Positions 25,701-40,700 of a DNA stretch of 64,000 bases are shown here, in pieces. Numbering within the stretch: position 1 is the first letter of the stretch; every line of letters starts with the position of its first letter. Under the pieces are notes generated by a model that had not been told where the DNA came from, searched no databases, and worked only from the letters and a program-made list of their open reading frames with translations. The stretch comes from Apostichopus japonicus (taxonomy: Eukaryota > Echinodermata > Holothuroidea > Aspidochirotida > Stichopodidae). The stretch is taken from positions 15,591,499-15,655,498 of the forward strand of contig NC_092565.1 in the NCBI RefSeq assembly GCF_037975245.1, written 5' to 3'. Made by a program: the position numbers and the translations under genes.

Positions 25701-28700
25701 TCCAAACACGATCAGACGACACACGTCAGGTTCTGACAATTATGGTAGGTATTGGTTGATATATCCACATGGGGCTTCTGAGTGGTAGACTAAAAAGAAA
25801 GAAAGAGGTTGATGACCTTTGAGAGGGTCACTGGGGGCACCCTGCAAAGAATGTTACCAATTTTTAAGCATGGTAGATAGGCCTGCATATGTATAGGAGA
25901 GTATATATGGGCGCCTTAAGACAGGAACGTAGTAAATTATAAATTGCATGAAACTGTGTCCTGATATATCTGTGTCCTGATGCATCTGTGAATTGATGCA
26001 TACTGCCAATAAATACAAGCATTGCTTGAAAGTCAAAAACCTGTGTTGCATGTTTGCTAGAGAAGTAACGCTTATAATGAGGTATATGCTAATGCGGAAA
26101 GTCGTAATCGATTAATCGCCATTAGTCATGATTACACTTTGGAAGTTGCAATTACTCGACTAAAAAACTAGCACTACACATAAACTGCTTTTGACAAATA
26201 GCCTAACCTATCAAAAACAACACTAAAGCAGTTTGTCAGCAAATATCCCAAAAGTAAAGGCTCTCACAATGCTACACTTGCACTGTGCTATGTTAAATAT
26301 CGGCAAGCACCTGCTCCGGTTAGATAACTGCGTTTACTTGTCAGTAATAAGCTTGTTTTGTAGTGCAACATTCAGTCGTCATTGTCGTAATCGCAAATTC
26401 GTAAGTTATAAATCTTTTACTATTGCCAAAGTGTTTGTCATTTCTTCAAATATGTTTACAATTACTTCATTACTGGCCTGGTTCACATTCATCGGATGTC
26501 GGATTGAGTGTGTCGATTGCGGTGTAGTTTAATTTCAGCCTAGCCTAAAACGTTGAACGACCTTCTACAGAAAACTCTTGCATACAAATCATCACACCGC
26601 TACAAAGTGTTACATCTATTCATTGCTTGCATTTTTGCTCTTATTATTGCTAGTAGTTGTAGTAGCCTTGTAGATTCATTCGAAAGTGTTTGATTTACTA
26701 TGAATGATTTTAAGAAATGTCATAGATTGAAAGTTGTTCACAGTTTTTGTTTGTACCTAGATGTTTTAACATGATTTAGACACCACACGTTAAGACATAA
26801 AAGAACAAATAATGACAGTGCACCATGGAAAAGATTTGTTTTGACTGTATTCTGCAATGTAAAATTGACAGTGTGACGTTGTAACTGTAACCGAGTAATC
26901 GTAATAATCGCGAGAAGAGCTATGCGATTAATCGTCTACAAAAGAAAGAGTTGACTATCAGCACTAGTATACATATGCCCTCTTGTATCAGATGAGAATA
27001 TGTGTTCCCTAAGCATAGTTTTAGATCTCTTTAAACTAATCTCACCCTTACCTTGATCATCTTAATTATTATTGATCTTTTGTGTCCTATGGAACTTCCA
27101 AAGACAAATTGACTAAATTGAAGCTGTTTATCCTCCAAGCTCCAATGAACAGAGAGAGACACATCACACCTTCTGTTCCTCTTAGAAGTACAAGCCGTTT
27201 ATTCGCCTCTGTGAACATACGTAAGCTTAACGATCTTATTCTCATCTTTACATACCACAATAATCTTCTCCCTGGGCTGGATGTTTCTCTACGTTTGCTG
27301 TAACTTACTACTCTGTTTATGATCATAATACAAGGAACACATACAATCTGCATACTGCTAATGAATACCTCCTTGTTACCAAAAAAAAAAAAAAAATGTA
27401 CAAAATTCTGTTTTATGTTTAATGGAATAACTGAACCTTAGGTTATTTCTCTCAGATGTCAGCTTAAATAGTACTTGTTCAAAACATTAAGTGTAACCGA
27501 GTTTACATCTTTCCCTTGCTTTTTTTTTGAGGGGAGGAAGGGGAGGGGGAGGCGGATGAGGAGGGGTTTAAGGTTATCAGTATCAGTGTCTCACTTTTGT
27601 TTACTTTCTTTTCCCTTGTTCTGGGAATGATCTATTTGTCAAGCCTTTGAGGTTTTCTTAGTTCACTTCCTTTTACTAGTACAGTTCTTGTTACTACAAT
27701 TACACTGTTTCTTAAATGAAATACATAAAAAAAATGAATAAACTGAACTGAACATGCCAGCCAGGGTGGATGAGTATTAAACTGATAGCCTGGCAACCAA
27801 TGGAGTACCAATAAGCATGTCTGAGATGCTAATCGTTTCATGCATGGAAGACTCCCATTTGCAACATGTCATTAGCTATGAAGTAAACAGTCCTGGATAA
27901 TTCCTAGGTATATATTTCCAGTGCAGGAACTAATAACATAAAACTATGAAGTACTTTATTTTAATATCAAAGCACCAAACATATGCAACTCATCATCTTC
28001 TACTGTTGACTACAAATAAAACCATACAATGTGTTGAATAAATTAATATTTGTGATTCATTGCTAATACTAAACAGTTTCCTAGCAACCGTAGAATACAC
28101 TGTTATACTGTACAGTGTCGTTAAGTTATTTTTTTTTACACTCACATGTGTGTGTATACATATGCAGTAGTACTACTGTACAGTATGGCAATAAAAATTC
28201 TAAAATTTAGTGGTTTGGAAATTTAGGAGTGACAAGCCTTCCTGTCTCCCCACGACCTTTGCTCTCTCATTCTGCCTTGCCTTAGGAATAGGAGCAAAGT
28301 AAATTAATATATTCCAGGTCTCACTTGCCTACACTGCTATCATCCTTTGATGTTGCTGCACATGAACAATCTTTATAAAATACTTATTCAATATGAATTA
28401 AAATCCAATGTTTAAAGCTAGTGCATGCAAGAAACTTCAAAGACTCTTGCTTACTGTACTTGCTTGAGCAAATGTTTGCAAAAAGTTTTACAAAAACATT
28501 TGAACATGTACAGTAAAACTATTTTAATAACCTTGTTTTTCTTCCATCAAATTCTGTGGTGAACTGTTTAATCAATCCTGTTTTGCATTCTCTGGTTAAT
28601 GAACTCAACTGATTATATCTTCTTATACATTCCGCTCACCTCTATCCTCACACCTTCTGTTAACGGATGACTTGAGGCACCAAATTAATTTGGATATGTT

Positions 28701-31700
28701 GCAGATTGTTACAAAGCACTGCTATCAGTCTAGGTTGTCTCTTTCTATATTTGTATTGAGAAATGGTCCTTTAAACATCTGAGGCTCATCAATTTAAGTG
28801 GCTGGACTACTTAGTCTAACACACACACCATTTAGGTATGTTTCTTCAATGCAACACAAAACTCATCAGGAACACATGAAAAATTTGATACATTATGAAT
28901 CTGTCAACAACAAATGATGATGACTATCATCTAACAATGCTTTCTTATTTATCATAAGGATTTAAAGAGAGTGTGTGGTGACCCGCAGGAGAGATCACCG
29001 GGGGCACAGTGCTAAAATTATACCAGTGGCATCTTCGTAGACTAGGAAAGTGCGTTAGTGCGGTAGGAGACAGGTAAGTGAGGAGTGAAGTAAATACAAC
29101 ATGTTTGGCAGAGCAAGGAGATGAAAGGATGGATAAACACTAACAACTAGGTCTGCACTGAGGTACTGTACAGTTCAGAATGAACATTGAGTTCCTTATT
29201 ATTTTGACTTTCTTACTGCACACCTCTTTATATAAAGTGTTCCACAAACACATCAAGTTTTATAGTTTCTGACTAGCAGACACTGGATCAAAACATCATC
29301 AAATGGGGGCCACTAGAGAGAAACCGCAATAAATCTAGTGCTGTTAATGGAGAAGTTGTAATTCATGGACCAATTACTACTCATGGAAAAAAACACTTTC
29401 ACATAAACCATTCTGACAAGACACAATACCAGATGAACTACTTTCACTGTGACCTACACAGTCAGAACTTGACTTTGACAATAACACTGAACACAGCTTG
29501 ACATAGCTAAACATAGCTGGACATATAACATATAACTGAACATGTGACATAACTGAACATAACTGAATATTTAACATTGCTAAACACAGCTGACCATTTA
29601 ACATTACTGAATATAACTGAACATGTAACATAGCTAAATATAGCTAAACACAGCTGAAGATAGCTGAATCTGAACTGTGTTATTGTAATGACAGTTTTCA
29701 CCGTCTTTATAATAAAGAACTAATGTTCTTTTCACATATGTGCACAAATATTATACAGTATGATAAGAAAGTCAACATTGGAAAAGATATACTTTTGTAT
29801 TATTCCATTGGAATTGCTGATTCTTTTGTGACCAAGCTTTTCTCAAACTCATCGGTTTGAGTACATCATAAGAAGTAAAACATGTAATCATACCAGGGAG
29901 ACATGTTTTTCTTCTTCTTTCTCTCTATAAGAATGATGAAAATGCGTGACCTATGTCTACTTGCTTGCTCTCAAATCCCCCAAACTTACTGGTTGGGTAC
30001 TCGATATATTACTTTAATATTTCAAGTTTGTGCCGCTCTAATTTTCCCCTCATTAAATTTACTAGGTTAAGATTTGGTTAAGTGCCAAAACAACTCAATT
30101 TCCTAATCCTAGCCTTGTACGCTTTGGTCAATATTAGAACAGAGCAATTTTTAGTCTCTTTAAAGTATTCACAGAAATTAAAGATATTCTACCACTTGTG
30201 TTGTTCCATCTACAGTCTTACACACAGTTTGATATTACTGTGAACAACCAGTATAAACATTATGTAAAAAAATGCAAACAATTACCACATGACAGAGCCT
30301 AGAGCACAGCACTTTGCCGTTATCGTGCAGTTTTATGTTGAATATTCCACCCATATGTACTGTAAGCAAACTTAGAGCTGCAAGCTTTAAAGTGCAAATG
30401 GAGAGACATAATTTCCCGGGGGGATTATGTAGGTTTATCTTTTTGGCAAAACACTCTGGGTGAGGATTTACAATTTAGAAACAAAACTTTTTACTCAACA
30501 ATAGCAGGAATGTGAGGGATATATACACAAGTTTATGTGAGGTGGAAGATTCGGCTAACGAGAATCAAGAGGACCAGGAATTAAGTGGAATGTACGGTGA
30601 AAGTAGAGAACAGACCAGAGGATACAATCACCAGTTTTCAATTTGAGACCTATAGATGTAAAAGCCAAGTTCAAAACATTTTCTGACTATTAATAGTCTT
30701 GATGATTCTAGTAATTAAAATGATAAGTAGTAAAGAAATATTTGGTAAAAGTAGCAACTTTAAACACTATTCTGTCAAGAATTGGTAGATTGTTTCATGG
30801 TCTTAGATCTGTACTGTATTGTATCATGACTTTCACCATCGTCTCCCGATGTTAAACCTCTTATAAATGAGGCAAATGAAAGAAACTGAAACCAGATCAC
30901 TTTTGAACAAATGTCAATTTGATATCTGCCACCGTATAGCTTTAATTTTGATTAGCTTTAATTGTCCACATGGGAAATCTACCCAATTTGTTTTTTCTTC
31001 TTCTTTGTTTTTTGGTCTCCAATTCTACTTTATATTCTTTTTTCATATTCCTTTTACTCAGTCATACATCACATCATGTGTATATTAATCTATACTCTAA
31101 AAATTATGTGGTACAGTATGTATTTTTAAACTTTGAATGTTTAGTATTAATGGCACATGTATACATAGCAATAACTGTGGATTGCCCGCTCCACACCCAC
31201 CAATACATAATCTGTATTCTAACCATGTTCATCAAGACAGCTTGCGTACAGTATGGATGCCATTCAATCTTCACTAAGTTGCCAGCAATCACAAATAAGA
31301 GAGTTCTTTTCATAATTTTCAATTACTCCCCGTAGTGGAGATGCCACCCATACACTGCCTGCTGATCTCCTAGTATTATAATCCAGAATGTGCAAAGTCA
31401 TTCTAATTTTGTCTTTAAGATATTAAAAAAACAGAAAATTTAGAGGTCATCACACCAATATGGAATATTAAACAATGAGAACAATGACTTTACAAGGCCA
31501 ATTGTTCTCTTGAGAGGTTTTAACTGGCCAAGAGATATATAACCTTCATGGTAAAGAGTTATAAGAGATGACCAGCTCCTGACGAAGGTTAAATGCAATT
31601 TAAAGCAGAACATTCGGGAGAAGTGGGCGGTGGCCAGAGAGGAGGTGGGGGGGGGGACTAGGTAGATGGCACAGTGCAATAGAAGAAGCGGAGATGTAAA

Positions 31701-34700
31701 CGTGGAGCGATGTAAATTCATGAAGGACCACCACAGCGGGTGTTTAACGTTCTGCTCTCGTGTTAACACTTTGACATTTCTCTGTTTAATATACACAACA
31801 ATTGTTTTTGTGAATACAAACTTGGTAGATTGATTATTCTACCAATCGATAAGTTGCTTTAATTAAGCCAGCTCCAAAAAGCCTCCTTTCAAGATGTAAG
31901 ATTATAAAGCAAGGCCAATTACCTGAAAATATTTAAGGTCTTTGTTCATCTAAGCATCCGGGAAGAAGCATTTGAGAAAATACTTGCACTTAAAGAAATT
32001 CATAAAATAATGGACATTAAAACGGAAGTAATATCTGCCATCAATTTTTATCTCATAATCGGAAATCTAGTTAAATTGTATAATAGAGGATAGCATCGAT
32101 GGGAAGAGAAAGTTTTTCCAAGGCATTTTGCTTTTGTATGTCAATTTTTGTAAATGTTTTACTATTCTGTATATTCTTGTTGATTTAGTTGTGTGAATGT
32201 TGGATACACTACTAAATGCTTCTTAAAACTGATTAAAACTGTTTATTGAAACTCTTTTCAAAATTACAGTACAACTTAATGTAACAGTGCTAACCTGTAG
32301 CACTACTTAATTTCTCTCCCCTTTTTTTTTAACTTTCTTTTGTTCTTGGCAAGAGAACAAGATATTAATGACAACAAGCTATCTGAGGTAAAGTAACTGA
32401 ATAAATTACGTGCAACTCCATCTTAGAACTGAGCAGGATTCCAACGGTAAACTACATTAAAAAATCATTTAAAAAAAATTTCAATTGCAAAACATTTAAC
32501 CAATAAATCCATTAAAAGGTTTAATCATCAGTAGTTAAATCTATGGGACAGAGGGATGAAAATTAGGACAACTCTTAAGAAATACAATTTGGCATTTTCA
32601 TTCCATCTGCTACAAAGTGTCTCCTATATATTCTACTGGTTACTGATTTTATCATTCATACATATTCTACAAGGTTATTTCAAAATTAATAATATTTACA
32701 GACTTGACATATCAATGAAAACATTTTTTAACATTTCAGAACTAAATGGGGAAATAAAGCCATGGGTAAACACCCAGCAAAGATGGACTTCACAGCAAAA
32801 TCATGCCAATTTAGTTTTAGATCAGAAACTATTTCCTCTTTTTGGCATAGTAACCTCATTACCAAAGGTCCCCACAAATATTCAGACGTTAAATTTAAAA
32901 GCCAAGCTGTGGAGTCCTTTACATCATGGAGACCAGAGACTATAACCTTAAGATATTAATTAGATCACAAGATGATATACTCTATATATATATATAAAAT
33001 CTTATACCCTCTGATCCTAAAAATACATACCATGCAAAAGAGGCCACAGGGGCCAATAGTGTCTACTCAATGCAGAAAGTAATGTATTTGGCATCCAAAA
33101 ATTCATCATCAGCAAGAGCGGCCATGGGGACGCTAATGTCTACTCAACGAAGAAAGTAATGAATCTGTTATCCAAACATATGTCTGAAGCAAAAGCGGCC
33201 ATGGGGACGCTAATGTCTACTCAACAAAGAGAAAGTAATAGACTTGTTATCAAAAGATACGTCTCAAGCAAAAGCGGCCATGGGGACACTAATGTCTAAT
33301 CAACAAAGAACATGATGAATTTGTTTTCCAAAAATACATCACTTGCAACAGTGAGCATGGGGACACTAATGTCTACGCATTTCAGTAAGTTATGAAATAT
33401 GTTATTAAAAAATTCATCACCAGCAATAGCGGCAATGGGGCGGTACGGCAGGGTCTGGATATGAATGTTTTACCCATAACTTCATAATCAGCAGCAACCA
33501 CCGTGGCGACGCTAGTGTCAGATAGTCAACCCGTAAAGTAATGCATGTATTATCCATTGGGGTACTTACCCTGTGATTGATCAGTCTTGGCTTTGGGAAC
33601 GAAGAGAGGCGAAGACAGAAGTGAGATCATTGGTATCAGAGACAAGACAAAAAAGTGACAAGTGGTGGTTGATTCTTCCTCGCCATTCGTCTGATGCGGA
33701 AGAAGACATTTGTCTTTCAGAGACGATCCCAATGCTCTACAATATGCTGTGTGAAGAGAAAAATTGAAGAGGAAACCGTCAAGATATGTTAAACATGTAA
33801 ATGACACATGAGCTCTAGAGATAGTAAGAGAATATTATGAGAACGGTGTAAAGGAAATGTATCTCTGAGATACAAATATCTAAAAATATTCAAAGCTAAA
33901 CAGGGTACAGCACAGTAGTGCCTTGGAGAGATTTAAATGTCAAAAAAGGATGACTGTAATTAAAACTGGCCCTGGGATATTTATGTAACAAATATTCCCG
34001 CCCACTCGAAAATAACTATGTAAAGAGACAAAAATCCAAGTATCATATCTATTAGCTTTTATGTTTGAGTCTTACAGATTCTTGTGATGAACAACTGCAC
34101 CCCCAAACAACTAAGAAAAATCTTGCTCTGTTGGAGAGACATCCTTGTATAAAAGATGTATGTGAGGGATGTCTCATTTTTGTAAATATTTGATGTCATA
34201 GATTTTAAAAACTTTCATTTTCTCTGTTTTTCTTTTCATAATTTTCAAGGATTACTGACATTGACACTAAGACCAGTTCCATCAATTATTCATGTAAAGA
34301 ACTTAAGACACTTCAATATTTCAGTTTCTGCATTTACAATGCCTATCTCCATTATAGCAACTAAACATTGTAATTGACAAACATAACAGACTGAAGTACG
34401 ATGTCATCATTAGACTTTATACTTGCTCAAGTCTTTGGCCTTGTTTGTGAATGAACATTAAATCTGTGATATCTCTTTAATGAAATGAGATTTGTCTTAG
34501 CTGTTTCAGGAAGCCGAACATCACAATTAGATATCTCTGCCACAAAGAGCAATGGTATCGGCTAGGTCTGTGTCTCCTTTGAGAACAAATCTATATATGT
34601 GCAATGAATCACCAGCATGGTCGACTACAGTAGGTTGTATCCAGTAAGTCCACAACTTACTTCGATACTGACAAGTGATGAGAATAAACAGAGTTTGTTG

Positions 34701-37700
34701 AGGTTTTAATGCAAGGGGCGGGGGGCGGGAGGGGGAGGGATCAGGACGTTGCTTTCTGTTCATGTTAGTTTGATTGCCCTGGCAAGGATGGGATCCTCCC
34801 AGAAAAGGAATTCCCTATTGCAGGGTCTGATCCTGATTCCTGAGTACATATAAGTTAATGACCCTCGTTGCAGTAGATGGATTCCAGTACATAGCATGCT
34901 ATCATTATGCTTCAATCATGTGTGGCAAGAGATATAACAAGGACTACAAAGACTTCAGGCTTTCTCTGATCAAATAATTTATTCCCAAAACAGCTTTGAT
35001 AGCTAACAGTTTGCATGTAATCAACTGCCCTGCATTTCACTTCACCACAGAGTAGGATGTATAAGTAAACTGTTTAACGATTGACATTTCTTGACCTCTG
35101 GTTGACCAATCCATCCATTCCACAGTACAAGACTAACAGGCCAATTTTGTGGCTATAAAAGCTACAGTGCAGGAACTAAATTTTATTTATTTATATGACA
35201 AACAACTTATGCAACAACTGATTGCATCAACATCCCTTCTCTCTGGTTCATAGCCTCAGAAATCTGTGTCTTCTCTCAGCTCTCTAGACAGTTGTTGTTT
35301 TCTTGGAATTCCACCCCTCTCTGTTAAATGCCACCAAAACCACAACCATTAGATCAAGAAATAATTCACGAGACAGACAAATAGATACAATTAAGTAAAT
35401 AGACTTATATCAGTAGGACTATAATTCTGTTCACTATAAAGCAATAATAAGCTGACGAGAGCATGTCTTAGTAAAACTAGATCCGTACTGCGAAACGCTG
35501 AATAATGAGAAAAAACAATCTCTAGTCAGTGAACCTTTTCACGCTAACTAACCTTTAAGGTTTTTAGCTCAAGTATAAAGGATATGAGTGCACAAGCCTT
35601 CGGGACTTTAATCATGCTAAAAAGTGATACTCTATGTACATTGAAACAGCAGTACGAAATTGCAAAACGGCAACTTTACTTTTTGGAGAACAGCCAAGTT
35701 GCAGACTTTATAATTGCTATCTGTGTTTTTCACGTTTTGTAGCTCAGTGTACAACAGTTAAAAATATCCCATACTATAAGTCTATAACCACACAGGAATT
35801 CTGCTAATCATACTTAAAAACCTTTCACTGATTAATGAAAGAAAAAATTAGTCCCTCCTACTTTCAGTTTGTTGCATGTTTATCATTATTCTCACCCTCG
35901 GAATGAGTATAATCTGCGTTCAAATATTCACATAAAGAGAGAGAGAGAGCTTTAGAGCCGCTTCTAATGTTCAGGCTGCTAAATCTTAATTCCCAAAGTG
36001 GGAAGTGATTATGACCCGTCAGGACTTGAAGAATTTGCTATCAATCACAGCATGAAATATTAATTCAATTTCAACATATAAACTAATACAGGGGATGAGA
36101 TCCAATAAACTGGTAGTCTTTCCAACATGAAAAAAACATGAGAACAAAATTATCACCATTTAAGCATAAATAGGGCCACCTACTGCATATACCTACAGGG
36201 TGAAATGCTTGTCACTTTTCTATATGAATATCAGCATAGGCCCACAAAACTCTCATACAAAGACTACAGCTGGCTGGGTCTGATCTCCATATTAAAGGGA
36301 TCAGTGACAGGTTCTTTTTGTGTTCATTAATCGGTAACATGGCTAATTAGCAGAACCACGGTCATTGCTCTGGAAACTTTGTACTTGGTCACTTATTGAC
36401 TTTGGTCAGAGTACAGTGTGTTTTATTGGATGTATAATATTATTACGTAGAATGTAAACAACGTGTACACTATGTCATAAATACTGCAATATACTGTACC
36501 TGTCTGTCTTGTGCAATGTTTAACTGCAACAATATATAGCTACTGTATATGGAAAGAGATATTGTACAGTACAAACACCATGTCCTACCTTATTGCTGCA
36601 TATTATATTCACTATTGCAGCCACTACCTATTATCTCAACAGCTTTGTAAAACTGGTATGGAGTGGTGCTCTGTTCAAATCTCTTCCCTTTTAAATGCTT
36701 AACCCTTTACCAGGTCCCAACTGGATTCTACTTTTCCTAAAAAATAACCCATTCAGAGGAAATCTGTGAGAAACTAAAGTTAATCTGAACCCAGAGGTAC
36801 CTTCTGTATGGTTAATAAACACAGCATTGGTAAGATAATTAGTAAATTAATTAGTAGGTTAATATTCATAGAGAGAAGACAGGTAAGCAAGTCTGGCAGG
36901 TAAACAATGCCTCACTTGTTCAAAGAACTTTAAAAAATTGTTCTTTTATTCTCATCAATAACTTGCACGGAATCAATTATTATGTTTAACAGCAAGAAAC
37001 AATGACTGGTACAACCTCATATATCATGCTAGGAGGCATACACAATGATCACAAAATCAAAAAAGAACATATTTTATATTTCAATGGAAGAAGTTCACAA
37101 AATAAGGTTTTCAGTTACTTTTACTGTTAATTTTGAGACATCCTGAACCTTGTCACAAAAGGACCTCTGAATTACATTTTTATTTCGTTTGGGAAAAACT
37201 GCATCTTTGGACATCAGGAACCAGCCAGACAAAATTCAAAAACATTTCTTGCGAATAATTCAGAATGTTACCGTTGTGCAATAATTTAGTGTTGGTGCTG
37301 TACCATATGTTTCGTTGAATCTTGCATTTTTAATGAACACTGTCAGCTTCAGGGCTGATGGATAAAATTCATATCACATAATAGCTGCCAAAATAAATGT
37401 TGTGGAAATGATAGAATGGATAAACATCGCTTGTGGCTGGTAAAACCAATACAGAGAGGAGAAAAGAAGGTAAATTTCTCCTCGAAATCTGCTTTTATAC
37501 AATGAGTACTTTTGATTGCCTTGCAGATAAAAATTGTGGAAAAACATGTTGCATCACGCATATTTTGTTTAAAGTGACATTTTGCTTTGGTCCCTAGATT
37601 GTGGTTATTTTAAATTTTAAAGTGTGAAATTCAAAGAAAGCATAAAAACATGGGAATTCAAGTAATAATTAAATGCATATAAGCCATTTGCAATAACATA

Positions 37701-40700
37701 CTGTATCTTAGAAGTTATCATAATATACTACAGTATAAAGTTTGCATAAATATTCTAGCAAGTTTTAAAATGCTATATTCTTACATAAATTGAACATCCA
37801 TAGAACACACTTTTCAGGAAAGGAAGACAAAAGTTTCAGAAGGTTATAAATAGTTCAGCTGAAAATGATTTTCAAGAAACAATTAACAATAATCTATCTC
37901 AAGTGTTGAAAGTAATGATAGGTTTTATACATTATCTTCACAATGAATATATGCTACTGATTTTTCAAACTGCTTTATCCTAGCCATAAAGTGACCGTCC
38001 ATATACTGTAGAACACCTTTGAGAAAGGGAAGACTATTCTTTTTGTATCCAGTTCTAAATTTGCATAAGGTCATAAATCCACTTTTTTCAGAACTTTACC
38101 AGGCAACATGTAGGATGTCTGATACTAAGTAATTACTATAAAGTTAGCTTTCATAGGACTGACTTCACCAAAGACGGATCCAAATTCCACATATGACGTT
38201 AATCCGCCAAGCAAGTGTCACATACACGCCATCACATAGATTGCCTTCGTCACAGAATCAAAAATTTCTTTTCATATATTTTTATAATTTGTTACACATA
38301 TCCATGTATGGGGAAGGGGGCACAGGAGTACTATAGCAACTGCATGCAGTGCAGACTATATGGTCTATGTTTGCAAGAGCAATTGCTTCTACAGTAGTTA
38401 CTTTGTTTTGATAGTCATTTGTCAAAACAAGTTTCAAAACATTTCTACCAGGATGCAGATTAGGTACCCAGTAGCTTTACACCCACCACTCAAATCTACC
38501 AAGCTAGAAGCTTGTTTCCAGCTCACTGATGTATAGTTTTTACATTCATGATCTCGGGTAGTTATGCATATTATTGGCAATATGAGAAAGACAACAACAG
38601 TTGTTTATGCATGGCTAATACAGTAGTGGCATATCAAGAACTTACACCCACCACAGAAAATAAAGTCAACATCTTTAATTAGTACAGCTGGGTAGGAGGA
38701 GGGGATATTTGTGGAAGTTAGCTAAATGTACAAATATAAACCATGTTGCTTAACTATTGATTTTATTTTTACGATAAACATTAACAAAAGAATTAAAATA
38801 AAAACAGTAGCCTAAAGAAGTTGTATAAAGCTTGAAATCTCTCAAGTTGCAAAACATAAGGTATTAAGGTGAGCATTAAACATGTCTCAAACCTCTTTCC
38901 TGGATGAACCCATTTTGCACCAATTAAGCCATAAAATATTCACAAAATTATTAATGAAATTATTGGATAGTCTTCAACATAATCTCATATGGTTAGTGAC
39001 TTACTTACATACTGAACCATACATCTAATCCTACTGAACCTGTCAATCCAAACATAGACAATTTTGCATCCCACACATTTCATGAAATATGTGTTCTTAT
39101 TTTAATTCACTTGCAAATGTATGAAGTTTGCGCTTAGCATCGCTAAAAGGTCAACAATATGTAAGAAACCATTTGAGGAAACCAGCTGAAATGGACTGCA
39201 AATTTTTTCCCGAACATGTAAAATATTTTCTTGCCAGCTGTCAAATCGATTACTGGCGTGGTTTGGATTTATCAGAGGCATCAATGTTTTCATTCCTGTA
39301 TCCTTGGAACATAAAGTTACATCTCTAAATCTTTTATGATAAATATTTATCTATGCCTGATGCATTCTGATTTCCTCTTTATACAAGGAATTTTGATTTC
39401 CTGGATTTGTTGTTCTTCCCGGTATAGATATCTCTCTACCCCTTGTTTTTAACTCATTGTTATTTTGTTATTTTTAGCTATTTATCTCACCATACTTAAT
39501 AAATATAGATACAGATAAATCTTGCTCTTCTGTGCATCCGTAATGTCTCTGCAATCTCATTCAGGAGTACTTTGCAGAACATAATGACTGACCTCATCCT
39601 TTAAATCCCAAAGCAATCGAAAGAGATTAAGTCGCAGAGCAAAGTTTGTAACGCTCCGTAATAATTTGCAGATCGAGATCCTGGCGTACTATGACTCGGA
39701 GGCTTTTAAAAACATAACAGCAACCTCCGGATGGTTTGCTAAATGGTTACAGCACGAGTGTAATGGCGAATGTAGTCCTAAATTAATTGACGGAGGTAAG
39801 AGAGATATTTCTATGGAAGATGAGGGTGGTTTTGGCTGTACTCCGAGGACAATATATTCTTTTAAAGGTCAAAGGAAATGGCTTTCTCGTTCAATTTTGC
39901 TATGTTATTTAGGGTTTTCCTTCAACTGCATGTTTTCACTGATGATTCAATCACATTCTGCCAGAATGAGTTTTAGCTGAGTCTAAACAGTCCAAGCAAG
40001 AAGAACTATTTAACTTTGAGCATTCAAAGGAATGCTTTACACTCTACACACATTCTCAAATGTTATCATCTTTTCACCCTCTAATTAAAAAACTGTACAG
40101 CAATAAGAAAGAAGGAAGACAATATCCAAGAAAGAGGCCCAAAGTTAGTGTTTCTAAAGTAACAAACCAAACCCCTAACAACTACATTACATTACCTGTC
40201 CGTATTGCAAATACAGTTATACTCAATTTTGGTTACTGTATATAAAGATCAACGATTGAGAGGACAGAGGTTAAGAGATTTAAAAAAAAAAACTAAATGG
40301 CCTTCAAAATGGCTGAAACACCCATGTTGCCCCTATAAAACCATACTGTACACTTAGAATGATTGAAAGCATTTTACCACTGTTGACAAGTATTCTAGCC
40401 TCTAGATCTCAACTTACTGGCCATTCTGACTTGGGTGATAATCATAGGCAAATCTTCTACAGAGATTTATAACAACTGGACATTTCACAGAAACATTTAT
40501 TGTACAAAGTAATGTGATAGGTATCTCTTCTAGTTAGTGATCAGAAGACAAGCATGGATGGTGCAGCCTTTCCTGAAATTAGCATACCATGACAAATTGA
40601 CAATGACCTATTAAACAACCCTTAATTCAATCAGTCAGGTTATCAATGGTTATACAGAATTGAAATATTAAACTAAAGTTTCATTCATATCCTCTCTACC

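Larger units (their letters stand above)
19140..33569 (-). other. CCDC142 intron 3 (14.4 kb)
   Basis: This is a repeat-rich intron holding MITE copies, a LINE remnant, tandem arrays at 23.8-24.3, 29.49-29.68 and 33.01-33.56 kb, a C/T tract at 20067-20100 and a TA run near 32985. Remaining stretches show only unsupported short ORFs. Confidence 0.7.

Noticed and set aside
39666..39980. 104-codon plus ORF
   Set aside because: It looked protein-like in places but has no recognised motif and no splice partners, and lies antisense in a large intron.
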